In this document: positions 1 through 7,252 of the stretch, one piece after another
Numbering within the stretch: the stretch's first letter is position 1
How the letters are laid out: each line of letters opens with the position of its first letter
Source of the DNA: Furfurilactobacillus rossiae DSM 15814
GTDB taxonomy: Bacteria > Bacillota > Bacilli > Lactobacillales > Lactobacillaceae
Direction of reading: 5' to 3'
Assembly: GCF_000428925.1 (NCBI RefSeq)
Contig: NZ_AUAW01000004.1
Location: 1 to 64,000, forward strand
DNA length: 64,000 nt
The notes under the pieces: model-generated
Databases searched by the model: none
What the model was told of the DNA's origin: nothing
What the model saw: the letters and a program-made list of their open reading frames with translations, nothing else
Made by a program: the position numbers and the translations under genes

Positions 1-350
1 AGCACTAACTAAGTTCCTAACCACTTTTAATGGTCCGGTGCACAGCTTTACTGTGGACCGTGGCACTGAGTTTAGTGGGCTAGTATCACTTGAATCACAA
101 TATGGTATTAAGACCTATTACTGCCATGCTTATACTCCAGCTGAACGTGGTAGTAATGAACGCTTTAATCGGAATTTACGTTATTTTTATCCTAAAGGGA
201 CTCGTTTTGAGCACATTAGTGCTCAAGATTTAACGACGACGTTACTCCAAATTAACCAGCGACCGCTTAAAATACTCGACTGGCAAACACCGTATCAGGT
301 TATGCTGACAAATTTGTCCAAAAATTCGGATTAAATTTGCAATCTACCGA
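1..350 (+). mobile_element. IS30-family insertion sequence, right-hand end
   Basis: The left edge of the window lies inside an insertion sequence. Only the 3' part of the transposase and the terminal non-coding tail are present. The boundary with the flanking chromosome is placed near 335-350 because the minus-strand phosphoribosyltransferase frame loses homology-like sequence there. The terminal inverted repeat cannot be verified because the other end lies outside the window. Confidence 0.75.
2..334 (+). CDS. IS30-family transposase, C-terminal part (truncated by window)
   Basis: The reading frame is open to the window edge and ends at TAA 332-334, so this is the last ~110 residues of a DDE transposase. 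Visible integrase-core motifs are DRGTEF (catalytic Asp region) and, downstream, ERGSNERFNR followed by RYFYPKGTRF. These are the Glu-bearing block and the segment typical of IS30 transposases. The end QRPLKILDWQTPYQVM matches the usual IS30 C-terminus (RPRKxLxWxTPxE). It would catalyse copy-out/paste-in movement of the element. Whether the full gene is intact cannot be judged here. The element ends next to a truncated phosphoribosyltransferase gene, which suggests it caused that truncation. Confidence 0.85.
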   Translation, partial: ALTKFLTTFNGPVHSFTVDRGTEFSGLVSLESQYGIKTYYCHAYTPAERGSNERFNRNLRYFYPKGTRFEHISAQDLTTTLLQINQRPLKILDWQTPYQVMLTNLSKNSD

Positions 351-646
351 ACACTTATTGGATGAGCCATGTACCCCTTTGCACTTTTTCGAAGAACAAC
401 ATAGTTTTTACGATGCGTTATTTTACTTATTTCTTCTGCTAACGGAATACCTTTGCTTTCAATTGTGACGATTTCATCAAACGGTTCAGTTATTCGTTTG
501 ACAAGTTCAGCGGCCGCATAACTAGCCATTTCTGTATCCCCGAGCAGAACAAATGACGCAATTGCAACAGTTGAACTAATCGGAATAATCGGCAACTTTC
601 TTTTCAGAACTCCTATCATGACTTCATAACTTTTTTCCATCCTCAT
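344..646 (-). pseudogene. Truncated purine-type phosphoribosyltransferase (interrupted by IS30 element)
   Basis: About 100 residues resembling the N-terminal half of adenine/xanthine-type phosphoribosyltransferases: a segment ending VTIESKGIPLAEEISKITHRKNYVVLRKSAKGYMAHPISV. Family members run to ~180-190 residues and carry a PRPP-binding VVxVDDVxxTGGT loop in the second half. That loop is absent because the frame stops at 344-346, within 10 bases of the transposase stop codon. The start overlaps the stop of the upstream NCS2 permease (ATGA-type overlap at 643-646), so the gene was the last one of a purH-permease-PRTase operon. The product should be inactive without the PRPP loop. The IS as cause is inferred from position. 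Confidence 0.7.
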
Positions 647-1719
647 AACCCCAATCCGATTATTGGCAAAATAAATTTGAAAATAGCCCCTGTCAATAAG
701 CCTGACATTGGATCAACTAATGCTGTGACAATCAATGTCAACGCAGAAACCGATGCACCAGATCCTTTCAACGCTAATGCAGCGTTCTCTGGAAAAATAA
801 TCACGGCTCCCAAAATTAGCAAAAATCCTGCAATTGAAGCAGCTGGTACATATTTACCCAGTCGTGGTAACCAACCGGAAAATAATAAAAGTGCCATTAG
901 TAACATCATCAATATTCCAGAAACAACTGGTTCCGGTGCACTTGCGGTCGCCGAAATAATACTTTCTACTGGCGCCCCACCAAGTAAACTCGTTCCCATA
1001 TCCGCAAAGGCCTGAGTCCCCGTCAGAATATTCAGGTTCACCGGATTTGGCTTAATGTTCGTTAACTGACCTGTTACCAGCCCGTATGAAATGTTCGCGC
1101 CAATATTCAAACAGGCTAAGCTTAGTGCTCCTCGAATCACGCGCAGATTAAACATTGGTTTCAAGAAGTGAAATCGCCGCTCTACAACGTATTGTGGCAG
1201 TTCCACCCGATAGTGAGTGCCATAAACGGCCACTAAGCTTGATGCAATGACGGATAAGACAATTGTCCAAACCAAGTCCTTGGTTAATAAATATGTCAGC
1301 ACAGCAACACCGACGGAAGTGCCGCCAGCAATTCGTTCGTTTTTAACCATCGTCAAGCTGATCTTACTAAGCATTAAACCAACGCCTGCCATCATGCCCG
1401 CGATGATACCATTCCCTAAAACATGCACGATACTCGTTAAAGTACCAGTCAAACCAATAACTAACATAATGATGGAACCGCCAAGAATGATTGACGACCG
1501 TTCCCGGTGTGTTTGACCTAAACGACTCAATAAGCCTAATGATTCGGCCTGAAATGAGATAGGCGCAACTGACCCAACTGCGCCATTCACTAATGCACCA
1601 AAAACAAAGGAAAAGGACGTTGGAAAAATGGCGAATCCCAGAGTCATGGCCATAATACCTTGAGGAATCCCGTTCAAGACAACTCCTATTGCCGCCATTA
1701 AATCAGCCAACCAATGCAT
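643..1719 (-). CDS. NCS2-family purine/xanthine-uracil-type permease
   Basis: A polytopic membrane protein of about 358 residues with 10 or more hydrophobic segments. It has features of the nucleobase:cation symporter-2 family (AzgA/PbuG-like branch), e.g. the N-terminal GIPQGIMAMTLGFAIFP and the Gly/Ala-rich SLLGGAPVESIIS segment. It probably imports hypoxanthine/guanine or a related base across the plasma membrane. The start is set at the ATG (1717-1719) because GGGGG lies ~8 nt upstream; an ATG seven codons earlier has no ribosome-binding site. It lies 57 nt after purH and overlaps the truncated PRTase, so the three form one purine salvage/synthesis operon. Exact substrate is not visible from sequence. 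Confidence 0.85.
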   Translation of the reverse strand: MHWLADLMAAIGVVLNGIPQGIMAMTLGFAIFPTSFSFVFGALVNGAVGSVAPISFQAESLGLLSRLGQTHRERSSIILGGSIIMLVIGLTGTLTSIVHVLGNGIIAGMMAGVGLMLSKISLTMVKNERIAGGTSVGVAVLTYLLTKDLVWTIVLSVIASSLVAVYGTHYRVELPQYVVERRFHFLKPMFNLRVIRGALSLACLNIGANISYGLVTGQLTNIKPNPVNLNILTGTQAFADMGTSLLGGAPVESIISATASAPEPVVSGILMMLLMALLLFSGWLPRLGKYVPAASIAGFLLILGAVIIFPENAALALKGSGASVSALTLIVTALVDPMSGLLTGAIFKFILPIIGLGL

Positions 1720-1776
1720 GCAAATACCCCCGGATTTCATTCTGTATGTTTGGCGTAATAATTATCAGATCATAAA

Positions 1777-3297
1777 CTAGTGTCGAAAATGTCGAACACC
1801 TGTCGTCACCATTGCAATGCCAAGTTCGTTGGCCTTATCAATAGAATCTTGATCACGGATGCTACCACCCGGTTGAATGATTGCATGAATACCATGCTTA
1901 GCCGCATATTCAACACAGTCGTCCATCGGGAAAAAGGCATCACTAGCTAACACGGCCTCGTTAAATCGAGGCTGTTTTTTTGCGGCGCTAATAGCTAGTT
2001 CCACTGAACCAATACGATTCATTTGGCCGCAACCAATGCCCAATGTCTGATCAGTAGTAGCTACAACAATGGCATTACTCTTAACATGTTTCACAACAGT
2101 TTGTGCAAACTGAAGAGCTTTTAGTTCTGCCTCAGTTGGCTGAATTTCTGTTACAACGGTCATATCAGTAATTACTTCAGTCTGAAGATCTTTATTTTGT
2201 AAAAGCAACCCACCTGTTACAGAAATCGCCTCAAGTTCACCTGGTTGTGCTTTTCCTAATCCGATAGTTAGCAATCTGACGTTCTTTTTCTTAGCCAAAA
2301 TTGCATAAGCATCATCATCAAACGCAGGCGCCATGATAATTTCTAGAAACAAGGCGTGCATCTTTGTCGCTGTGGCAAGGTCGACCGATCTATTCAGCGC
2401 AACAATGCCACCAAAAATCGACATTTTATCTGCACTGTATGCTTTGTCCCATGCCTGCTCGATATCATCTCCAAGACCAATGCCACACGGATTCATATGT
2501 TTGACTGCCACCACTGCTGGTCGATCAAATTCACTAAGTGCGGATAAAGCTGCATCAGCGTCTTTAATATTGTTGTAGGAGAGTTCTTTACCATGAAGCT
2601 GGTTAGCAGATGCAAGACTTATTTTCGAAGGATATTCCTTTGTATAAAAAGCAGCTTGTTGATGTGCATTTTCACCATAACGAAGAGCTTGACGCTTTTG
2701 ATAAGTCATCGTTAATTTTTCTGGGAAGGGTTCAGGATTTAGATAATGTGCAATAGCTGCATCGTAGGCGGCAGTAAAGGAAAAAACTTTTGCCGCCAGC
2801 TGACTGCGTAACGTCGCATCTTCAGACTTAATGCCGCTCAGTACAGCTGAATAATCACTCGGATCTGCAACAGCCCAAACATCTTTAGCGTTCTTCGCAG
2901 CCGCCCTCAGTGCCGTCGGACCACCGATATCAATTTGCTCAATTGCTTCAGTACGTGATACGTCCGGTCGATTTATCGTTTCAGAAAATGGATATAGATT
3001 GACGCACACAACGTCAATCGGTTCAATATCGTTTTCAGACAACGTTTGCATGTGTTCAGTTTTATCGCGCTGCGCAAGAATTCCTGCATGAATGCGGGGA
3101 TGGAGCGTTTTAACCCTTCCATCGAGCATTTCAGGAAACTGTGTCACTGACTCTACGCTAATAACTGGCACCCCAGCGGAGCTTAAATGGCGTGCAGTAC
3201 CGCCTGTTGAAACAATTTCAAAACCCAAGTCAACCAAACCACGGGCAAAATCCACAACTCCTGTTTTATTGAATACGCTAATCAATGCACGTTTCAC
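1777..3297 (-). CDS. purH: Bifunctional AICAR formyltransferase / IMP cyclohydrolase
   Basis: PurH catalyses the last two steps of de novo IMP synthesis: formylation of AICAR with 10-formyl-THF, then ring closure. The N-terminal MGS-like cyclohydrolase domain (about residues 1-145) has [17 protein letters not shown] and [16 protein letters not shown]. The C-terminal transformylase domain has [28 protein letters not shown], the catalytic-region KHMNPCG, and ends [14 protein letters not shown]. Its 506 residues match the family length. I chose the GTG at 3295-3297 ([13 protein letters not shown]) because AGGAG lies 10 nt upstream; an ATG seven codons earlier lacks one. No other pur genes are adjacent, unlike the usual purEKCSQLFMNHD cluster. 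A promoter and PurBox-like sites lie upstream. Confidence 0.97.
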   Translation of the reverse strand: MKRALISVFNKTGVVDFARGLVDLGFEIVSTGGTARHLSSAGVPVISVESVTQFPEMLDGRVKTLHPRIHAGILAQRDKTEHMQTLSENDIEPIDVVCVNLYPFSETINRPDVSRTEAIEQIDIGGPTALRAAAKNAKDVWAVADPSDYSAVLSGIKSEDATLRSQLAAKVFSFTAAYDAAIAHYLNPEPFPEKLTMTYQKRQALRYGENAHQQAAFYTKEYPSKISLASANQLHGKELSYNNIKDADAALSALSEFDRPAVVAVKHMNPCGIGLGDDIEQAWDKAYSADKMSIFGGIVALNRSVDLATATKMHALFLEIIMAPAFDDDAYAILAKKKNVRLLTIGLGKAQPGELEAISVTGGLLLQNKDLQTEVITDMTVVTEIQPTEAELKALQFAQTVVKHVKSNAIVVATTDQTLGIGCGQMNRIGSVELAISAAKKQPRFNEAVLASDAFFPMDDCVEYAAKHGIHAIIQPGGSIRDQDSIDKANELGIAMVTTGVRHFRH

Positions 3298-3359
3298 CTT
3301 AATGTCTCCTATCATCAAATGAGTGACTGGCTATTTTAATTAATTTCGAGCATTTAAAT

Positions 3360-3373
3360 AAAGTTCGTGTTTA
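3360..3373 (-). promoter_or_regulatory. PurBox-like site in purH leader
   Basis: Read on the minus strand this is TAAACACGAACTTT, matching the PurR box AWWWCCGAACWWT except for one C-to-A change in the core. It lies about 35-45 bases downstream of the predicted purH start of transcription, in the same orientation as the upstream box. Its role (repression, roadblock or chance) is unknown. Confidence 0.45.
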
Positions 3374-3412
3374 TAAAAGCATCCGCTAACTCGTTTCCAA
3401 GTTAATAAAGGA

Positions 3413-3441
3413 ATTCTATCATTGCACATTTCTTAAATCAA
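3413..3441 (-). promoter_or_regulatory. purH operon promoter
   Basis: On the minus strand TTGATT (3436-3441) and TAGAAT (3413-3418) are separated by exactly 17 bases, a good sigma-A promoter. Predicted initiation is near 3406, giving a leader of about 110 nt before purH. I see no guanine-riboswitch core in that leader. Confidence 0.65.
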
Positions 3442-3476
3442 CGATAAATATTAACTATTCTGCTATGCATTAATTA

Positions 3477-3490
3477 TATAGTTCGTATTT
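3477..3490 (-). promoter_or_regulatory. PurBox upstream of purH promoter
   Basis: On the minus strand this reads AAATACGAACTATA, one mismatch from the PurR box core. The CGAAC core is about 75-80 bases upstream of the predicted initiation site. In Lactococcus lactis PurR activates from a box near -76, so the geometry fits activation. The same intergenic region serves the divergent SDR gene. Confidence 0.55.
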
Positions 3491-3607
3491 TACAAATATA
3501 TTAATTGTTATGATTCTATTTTTATTGGTTACCAAAAAGTGCCTACTTGTTCTTTAACTGAGAACCAACTAACCTGATGATTGAAAAAAGACAGGAGATT
3601 ATGACAT
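3491..3607 (+). promoter_or_regulatory. Upstream region of SDR gene with inverted TTACC/GTGCC-type elements
   Basis: The stretch GGTTACCAAAAAGTGCC followed by TACTTGTTC (about 3528-3552) resembles the paired, AAAAAGT-containing operators seen before genes controlled by HxlR-type regulators. No HxlR gene is in the window. An AGGAG at about 3593 provides the ribosome-binding site of the SDR gene. The operator assignment is a guess from pattern. Confidence 0.25.
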
Positions 3608-4402
3608 ATGGATTTACAATTAACGCACAAAATCGCTCTCGTAACAGGTTCAACCAAGGGAATTGGTAAGGCCATTGCTACTGAATTAGCTCGGGAGGGA
3701 GCCACGGTTATTATCAATGGCCGCAGTCAGAAGAGTGTTTCAACGGCAATCAGCGACATTACCGAAGCTGTCCCAGATGCATCTTTGCAACCTGCCCCGT
3801 TTGATCTAACAACGCCTGACGGTCGCACAGCACTGGAAGAAAAGTTTCCAACACTAGACATTCTTATCAACAACCTAGGTATTTTTGGCGCTATGGATTA
3901 TTTCGACATCGACGACGAAACCTGGAATAACTACTTTAATACCAACGTTTTAAGTGCTAATGACCTCGTCAAATTTTATTTACCAGGGCTGATGAAAGCC
4001 GATTTTGGTCGGGTTATCTTTATCGCTAGTGAAGCAGCTATCATGCCATCCCCTGAAATGCCGCAATATAGTATGACTAAGGCCATGCAACTGAATCTAT
4101 CCAAGAGCTTAGCCAACGTCACTCGTGGTACTAACGTTACGGTAAACACCGTTATGCCAGGGTCCACACTGACTGAAGGCGTGGTCGATTTCATTAACGA
4201 TTTGTATCCTGACCCGAAGCAAACGTTTGAAGAAAAAGAACGTGAATACATGGCCAAGAATCGACCAACATCAACGCTTGGCCGACTCATTCGCCCAGAA
4301 GAAATTGGCAAACTTGTCACCCTTGTCGCTAGTCCTGCCGTTGGTGGTTTTAGTGGTAACGCTATTCGTATGGACGGCGGGATTGTACCAACGATGTTCT
4401 AA
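3608..4402 (+). CDS. Short-chain dehydrogenase/reductase (SDR) family oxidoreductase
   Basis: A 264-residue classical SDR, the usual length. The N-terminal Rossmann fold carries TGSTKGIG (residues 13-20, the TGxxxGxG nucleotide loop) and INGR at the end of beta-2, whose Arg suggests NADP preference. NNLG replaces the common NNAG. The catalytic Ser lies in FIASEAAIM and the YxxxK pair is YSMTK (about 158-162). The C-terminal GNAIRMDGGIVPTMF is typical. It is a soluble cytoplasmic enzyme reducing a carbonyl or oxidising an alcohol; the substrate cannot be read from sequence. The ATG is preceded by AGGAG at 10 nt. It appears to be transcribed alone, with a small membrane gene 70 nt downstream. 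Confidence 0.9.
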   Translation: MDLQLTHKIALVTGSTKGIGKAIATELAREGATVIINGRSQKSVSTAISDITEAVPDASLQPAPFDLTTPDGRTALEEKFPTLDILINNLGIFGAMDYFDIDDETWNNYFNTNVLSANDLVKFYLPGLMKADFGRVIFIASEAAIMPSPEMPQYSMTKAMQLNLSKSLANVTRGTNVTVNTVMPGSTLTEGVVDFINDLYPDPKQTFEEKEREYMAKNRPTSTLGRLIRPEEIGKLVTLVASPAVGGFSGNAIRMDGGIVPTMF

Positions 4403-4473
4403 TCACAGTGGGCGAGGTGCACGTTTTGCGGTACAATTAACCGAACGTTTTAATGAAACCGTGAAGAAAGTGA

Positions 4474-4797
4474 GTGCTGCTCGTGTATTATTTTCTTGCT
4501 CAGTTACTGGCCGTTGGCTATGTCGCTGCTTGTCTGGTAACCACTGTCAAAGCATATTCTGACCCCAAGGTGTCTACTCACATTGCGATGTGGTGGTCCG
4601 CCGTAACTATCGTAATGGCACTCACACTTGCCAGTTGGGTCTTTCTTGTCGTCGGCAGTCTCGCCTCACTTGAATTGGCTTATCAAACGGACCGGTCCAA
4701 GGGTCTCATTCGTTGGTGGCCATTGATTGGGCGGACAGCCTACGTTGTGGTAACCATCGCGCTTTACCTTCGTTTTGGTGTACCAAACTTTAAATAG
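4474..4797 (+). CDS. Small membrane protein of unknown function
   Basis: A 107-residue hydrophobic protein with three probable membrane segments (about residues 1-25, 38-68 and 85-103) separated by short polar loops (KAYSDPKVST and YQTDRSKGLIRWWP). I do not recognise a family. The start is GTG at 4474, directly after an in-frame TGA, with only a weak AAGAAAG upstream, so translation may be low. It is followed at once by a strong intrinsic terminator, which supports it as the last gene of the SDR transcript. Function is unknown. Confidence 0.6.
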   Translation: MLLVYYFLAQLLAVGYVAACLVTTVKAYSDPKVSTHIAMWWSAVTIVMALTLASWVFLVVGSLASLELAYQTDRSKGLIRWWPLIGRTAYVVVTIALYLRFGVPNFK

Positions 4798-4801
4798 TCT
4801 A

Positions 4802-4845
4802 AAAAGCCTGATTTCTCACAGTGTTGGTTGAGAAATCAGGCTTTT
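4802..4845 (+). terminator. Intrinsic terminator after small membrane gene
   Basis: A perfect 17-bp stem (4802-4818 with 4829-4845) with a 10-nt loop; the arms begin AAAAGCCTGATTTC and end CAGGCTTTT. It can work in both directions. Confidence 0.9.
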
Positions 4846-4961
4846 GAATTTAACTCACATTGAATGCTATTCAACACACACATTTTTATGAAAAGGATGT
4901 TAAACTGCACACATTAATTAATTGGATTGCTTAGACAGAGACGTTTTAAGAGGAAATTATC

Positions 4962-5834
4962 ATGTCTGAATATGAAACATCATTTGCTACCATGGCACAA
5001 ACATTGGGTGAAAATTTAGCCATGCAACGCCGTCGTTTAGGCCTAACGCAAAAACAATTAGCGCGTGATATTTGTTCGCAGGGACTCATCAGCAACATTG
5101 AACGTGGTAATTATGTACCCAATGCGATTCTACTTGGTCAAATCTGTAACCGATTGAAAATGTCCATCGATCACGCTTTATTGAACCATTACTACAAAAT
5201 TAGCCACCACGAGGACTTTAACGAAACTGTTGAACAACTATGTAATCAGCATTTATATCAACAAATGCGGGACTATTTAGAAAAATCCGAACTTGCGGAT
5301 CACTTGCAACGAGATGACGACTTGCAGATTTATTATTACTACCATGCCTGCAGCGTTTACCAATTAACAAAAGATGCGCCAGTATCACTGAGAGAATTGA
5401 ACCTAGCCTTATCCTTCACCTACTCTCCACATCAGGCACACCTCACCAGCTTAGAAATGATCATTATGTCCTGCATTGATTTTGTCGAAAGTGAATCCAA
5501 TATCAATCATGAATTTAATCGATTCAAACAGCTCGAAAACATTATCTTGAACGATGAGAATCTAACTCTTGATCCAAACTATAGTTTAATATTCTATCAG
5601 TACGCGCTAACTTTGTTTCACCATGCTGAAATGCACAAGTCCATCGATATCATACAGACAGGGATCAAATGGGCTACCGACCATAACGTCACGTTTATGT
5701 TAGCCGATTTCTTCTTTCTGTTATCAAAAGAATATATCACGATCAAAGACAATGACAACGCACAAACAGCAACGCAAAAGTATCAAGTTCTTGAATCGTT
5801 ATTTCATCAGCCGATCAATCAAACAATCGACTAA
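4962..5834 (+). CDS. HTH (XRE-type) transcriptional regulator with TPR-like C-terminal region
   Basis: 290 residues. The N-terminal ~65 residues form a Cro/C1-type helix-turn-helix (LGENLAMQRRRLGLTQKQLA..ISNIERGNYVPN). The remaining ~220 residues are all helical, leucine/tyrosine-rich and arranged in pairs like TPR repeats. This is the layout of peptide-responsive Rgg/PlcR/PrgX-type (RRNPP) regulators. No small secreted pheromone gene was found next to it, so peptide control is an inference from architecture only. It has its own transcription unit between two terminator-like hairpins. The start ATG has AGAGGAAATTATC upstream (GAGG at good distance). Confidence 0.85.
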   Translation: MSEYETSFATMAQTLGENLAMQRRRLGLTQKQLARDICSQGLISNIERGNYVPNAILLGQICNRLKMSIDHALLNHYYKISHHEDFNETVEQLCNQHLYQQMRDYLEKSELADHLQRDDDLQIYYYYHACSVYQLTKDAPVSLRELNLALSFTYSPHQAHLTSLEMIIMSCIDFVESESNINHEFNRFKQLENIILNDENLTLDPNYSLIFYQYALTLFHHAEMHKSIDIIQTGIKWATDHNVTFMLADFFFLLSKEYITIKDNDNAQTATQKYQVLESLFHQPINQTID

Positions 5835-5877
5835 AAGCAGTTAAGTGTTTGTTGACGAAACCTTTTTTGCCAAAAAT

Positions 5878-5926
5878 AACGCAGAATGTCCCCGTTCCAA
5901 TCATTTGGAGCGGGGCGTTCTGCGTT
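5878..5926 (-). terminator. Bidirectional terminator-like hairpin
   Basis: Arms AACGCAGAA..TCCCCG..TTCCAA and the imperfect complement TTGGAGCGGGGCGTTCTGCGTT form a long stem with a TCAT loop. A T-rich run follows on the minus strand (complement of 5868-5878), so it best serves the small minus-strand gene at 6003-6158. It may also stop transcripts of the plus-strand regulator. Confidence 0.7.
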
Positions 5927-6002
5927 AAAGCGCACATTTCTGTTTTTTGAAACATTGATCTGACCTCCCTCAAACTAAGTGTGGTCGGTCATTACCCTAT
6001 TT

Positions 6003-6158
6003 CTAATACAGCCTTCTTTTAAAGAATAAAATCGCACAAATTTTCACCACCAAGAAAATTGCCAAGACAATGCTAGCCCATCCTAAAACAAACACAAAAC
6101 TCACCGAGAAAATTTTCGCCAAACCTAGAAAAACTAATAACCATAAAACGACTGGCAT
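6003..6158 (-). CDS. Very small two-helix membrane protein
   Basis: A 51-residue protein starting MPVVLWLLVFLG and ending FFKRRLY, with two hydrophobic stretches (about residues 2-20 and 24-44) and a basic C-terminus. GGAGGTGGTTAC directly before the ATG at 6156-6158 is a strong ribosome-binding site and decides this start over an upstream ATG. I do not recognise a family. Size and hydrophobicity would fit a small regulatory membrane protein, a toxin-like peptide or a leaderless bacteriocin-like peptide; no evidence separates these. It is divergent from the oxidoreductase gene and convergent with the HTH regulator. Confidence 0.6.
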   Translation of the reverse strand: MPVVLWLLVFLGLAKIFSVSFVFVLGWASIVLAIFLVVKICAILFFKRRLY

Positions 6159-6204
6159 GTAACCACCTCCATGAGAAAAGGATGCTCGCAAGTGGGAGAT
6201 CAAT

Positions 6205-6224
6205 AAAATCAGAATACTGATTTT
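6205..6224. repeat. Palindrome between divergent genes
   Basis: AAAATCAG and CTGATTTT form a perfect 8-bp inverted repeat separated by AATA. It sits between the small membrane gene and the oxidoreductase. It is a candidate operator for one or both promoters; the binding protein is unknown. Confidence 0.45.
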
Positions 6225-6281
6225 TATCACAACGAAATGCGTTTTATACTGCGTGCATCAAAATAAATGGAGGTCCATATC

Positions 6282-7199
6282 ATGAAGGCAATTATGCAAA
6301 CGAGTTACGACGGCATTGATGCATTACAGCTTATCGAGACGCCATCTCCGCGTGGTCAACTAATGGGAACACTGGTAAATGTCCATTTTGTTCCAGTATT
6401 ACCCTGGGATGTAAAAAGTGAAATGGGATTACTACCTGATGTCCACGCCGACCATTTGCCCAAAATACCGGGTTATGGCTTTTCAGGAATTGTTAACGCG
6501 AATCATCTACTTGGCCCGGCTGTCGGAACACGTGTCGTTGGGGCAACACCAACGGGTAGTTACGCAGAAATCGTCAACGCACCAATTCCACTTTATTTAT
6601 TCACCCTACCAGACGAGGTTTCTCTCGCTGATGCCGCAACCATTTTTGGCGGCGCTGATACCGCAATGATGATTTTAAACAGTGTCCGTTTGAAAGCAAC
6701 AGACCACGTTTTACTCATTGGTGCCTCTGGTGGCGTTGGCGATTATCTCGCCCAGCTTTTAACTTCACGTGGAATAACCTTCACAATTCTTTCTTCTCAA
6801 AGAAGCTTAGAGTACACACGGCAAACTTTTGTGGGTGCCGACATCCATGCAACGGTTGAAGATCTCGCTAATGAAACATTCGATTACGTCCTCGACACAT
6901 CCGGCGATGTCACAACACTAGGCAAGATTGAGCGCACGTTAAAAACGAATGGTGTTCTATTTACCTCAGCATTGCCAAATTATCAGCCGCATAGACAAGA
7001 TATCCGTAGTCAGTTCAACAACAGCCCAATTCCTCCAAAACAATATCAAACAATCATTCATATGCTCGCTACTGGTCAGCTCGTCGCCCACATCGATCGC
7101 ATCTTTCCAATGCAGGATGTTAAAACCGCGCAACAACGACTATTACAGTCGCCATCACGCGGTCGAGTGCTATTAAGTATTAATGAATCAACCTCTTGA
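6282..7199 (+). CDS. MDR-superfamily NAD(P)-dependent oxidoreductase (quinone-reductase-like)
   Basis: 305 residues of the medium-chain dehydrogenase/reductase fold without zinc ligands. An N-terminal GroES-like domain has PWDVKSEMG and KIPGYGFSGIV. The nucleotide-binding domain begins LLIGASGGVGDYLAQLL, corresponding to the GxxGxxG loop. This is typical of quinone oxidoreductase/zeta-crystallin-type enzymes, which reduce quinones or enones with NADPH; the substrate is not determined. The start is the ATG at 6282, with GGAGG 8 nt upstream; an upstream ATG overlaps that site. It is probably monocistronic. Confidence 0.88.
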   Translation: MKAIMQTSYDGIDALQLIETPSPRGQLMGTLVNVHFVPVLPWDVKSEMGLLPDVHADHLPKIPGYGFSGIVNANHLLGPAVGTRVVGATPTGSYAEIVNAPIPLYLFTLPDEVSLADAATIFGGADTAMMILNSVRLKATDHVLLIGASGGVGDYLAQLLTSRGITFTILSSQRSLEYTRQTFVGADIHATVEDLANETFDYVLDTSGDVTTLGKIERTLKTNGVLFTSALPNYQPHRQDIRSQFNNSPIPPKQYQTIIHMLATGQLVAHIDRIFPMQDVKTAQQRLLQSPSRGRVLLSINESTS

Positions 7200-7222
7200 T
7201 TAGAAGAAACGGAAAACCATAT

Positions 7223-7238
7223 TGTTACACGTGAAACT
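7223..7238. other. parS-like centromere site (1)
   Basis: TGTTACACGTGAAACT differs from the Firmicutes ParB-binding consensus TGTTNCACGTGAAACA at one terminal base. It lies between two convergent genes, about 18 kb left of the origin. Confidence 0.6.
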
Positions 7239-7252
7239 AAATTTTTTTCTGC

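Noticed and set aside
677-1516. Plus-strand open frames opposite the NCS2 permease
   Set aside because: No ribosome-binding sites and translations are mirror products of the membrane-protein gene.
3298-3406. Possible guanine riboswitch in the purH leader
   Set aside because: The leader lacks the conserved three-way-junction and loop-loop sequences and a downstream terminator; PurBox-like sites explain control better.
5835-5876. Short pheromone-like peptide after the HTH regulator
   Set aside because: A GTG frame exists but has no ribosome-binding site, no secretion signal and runs through the terminator hairpin.
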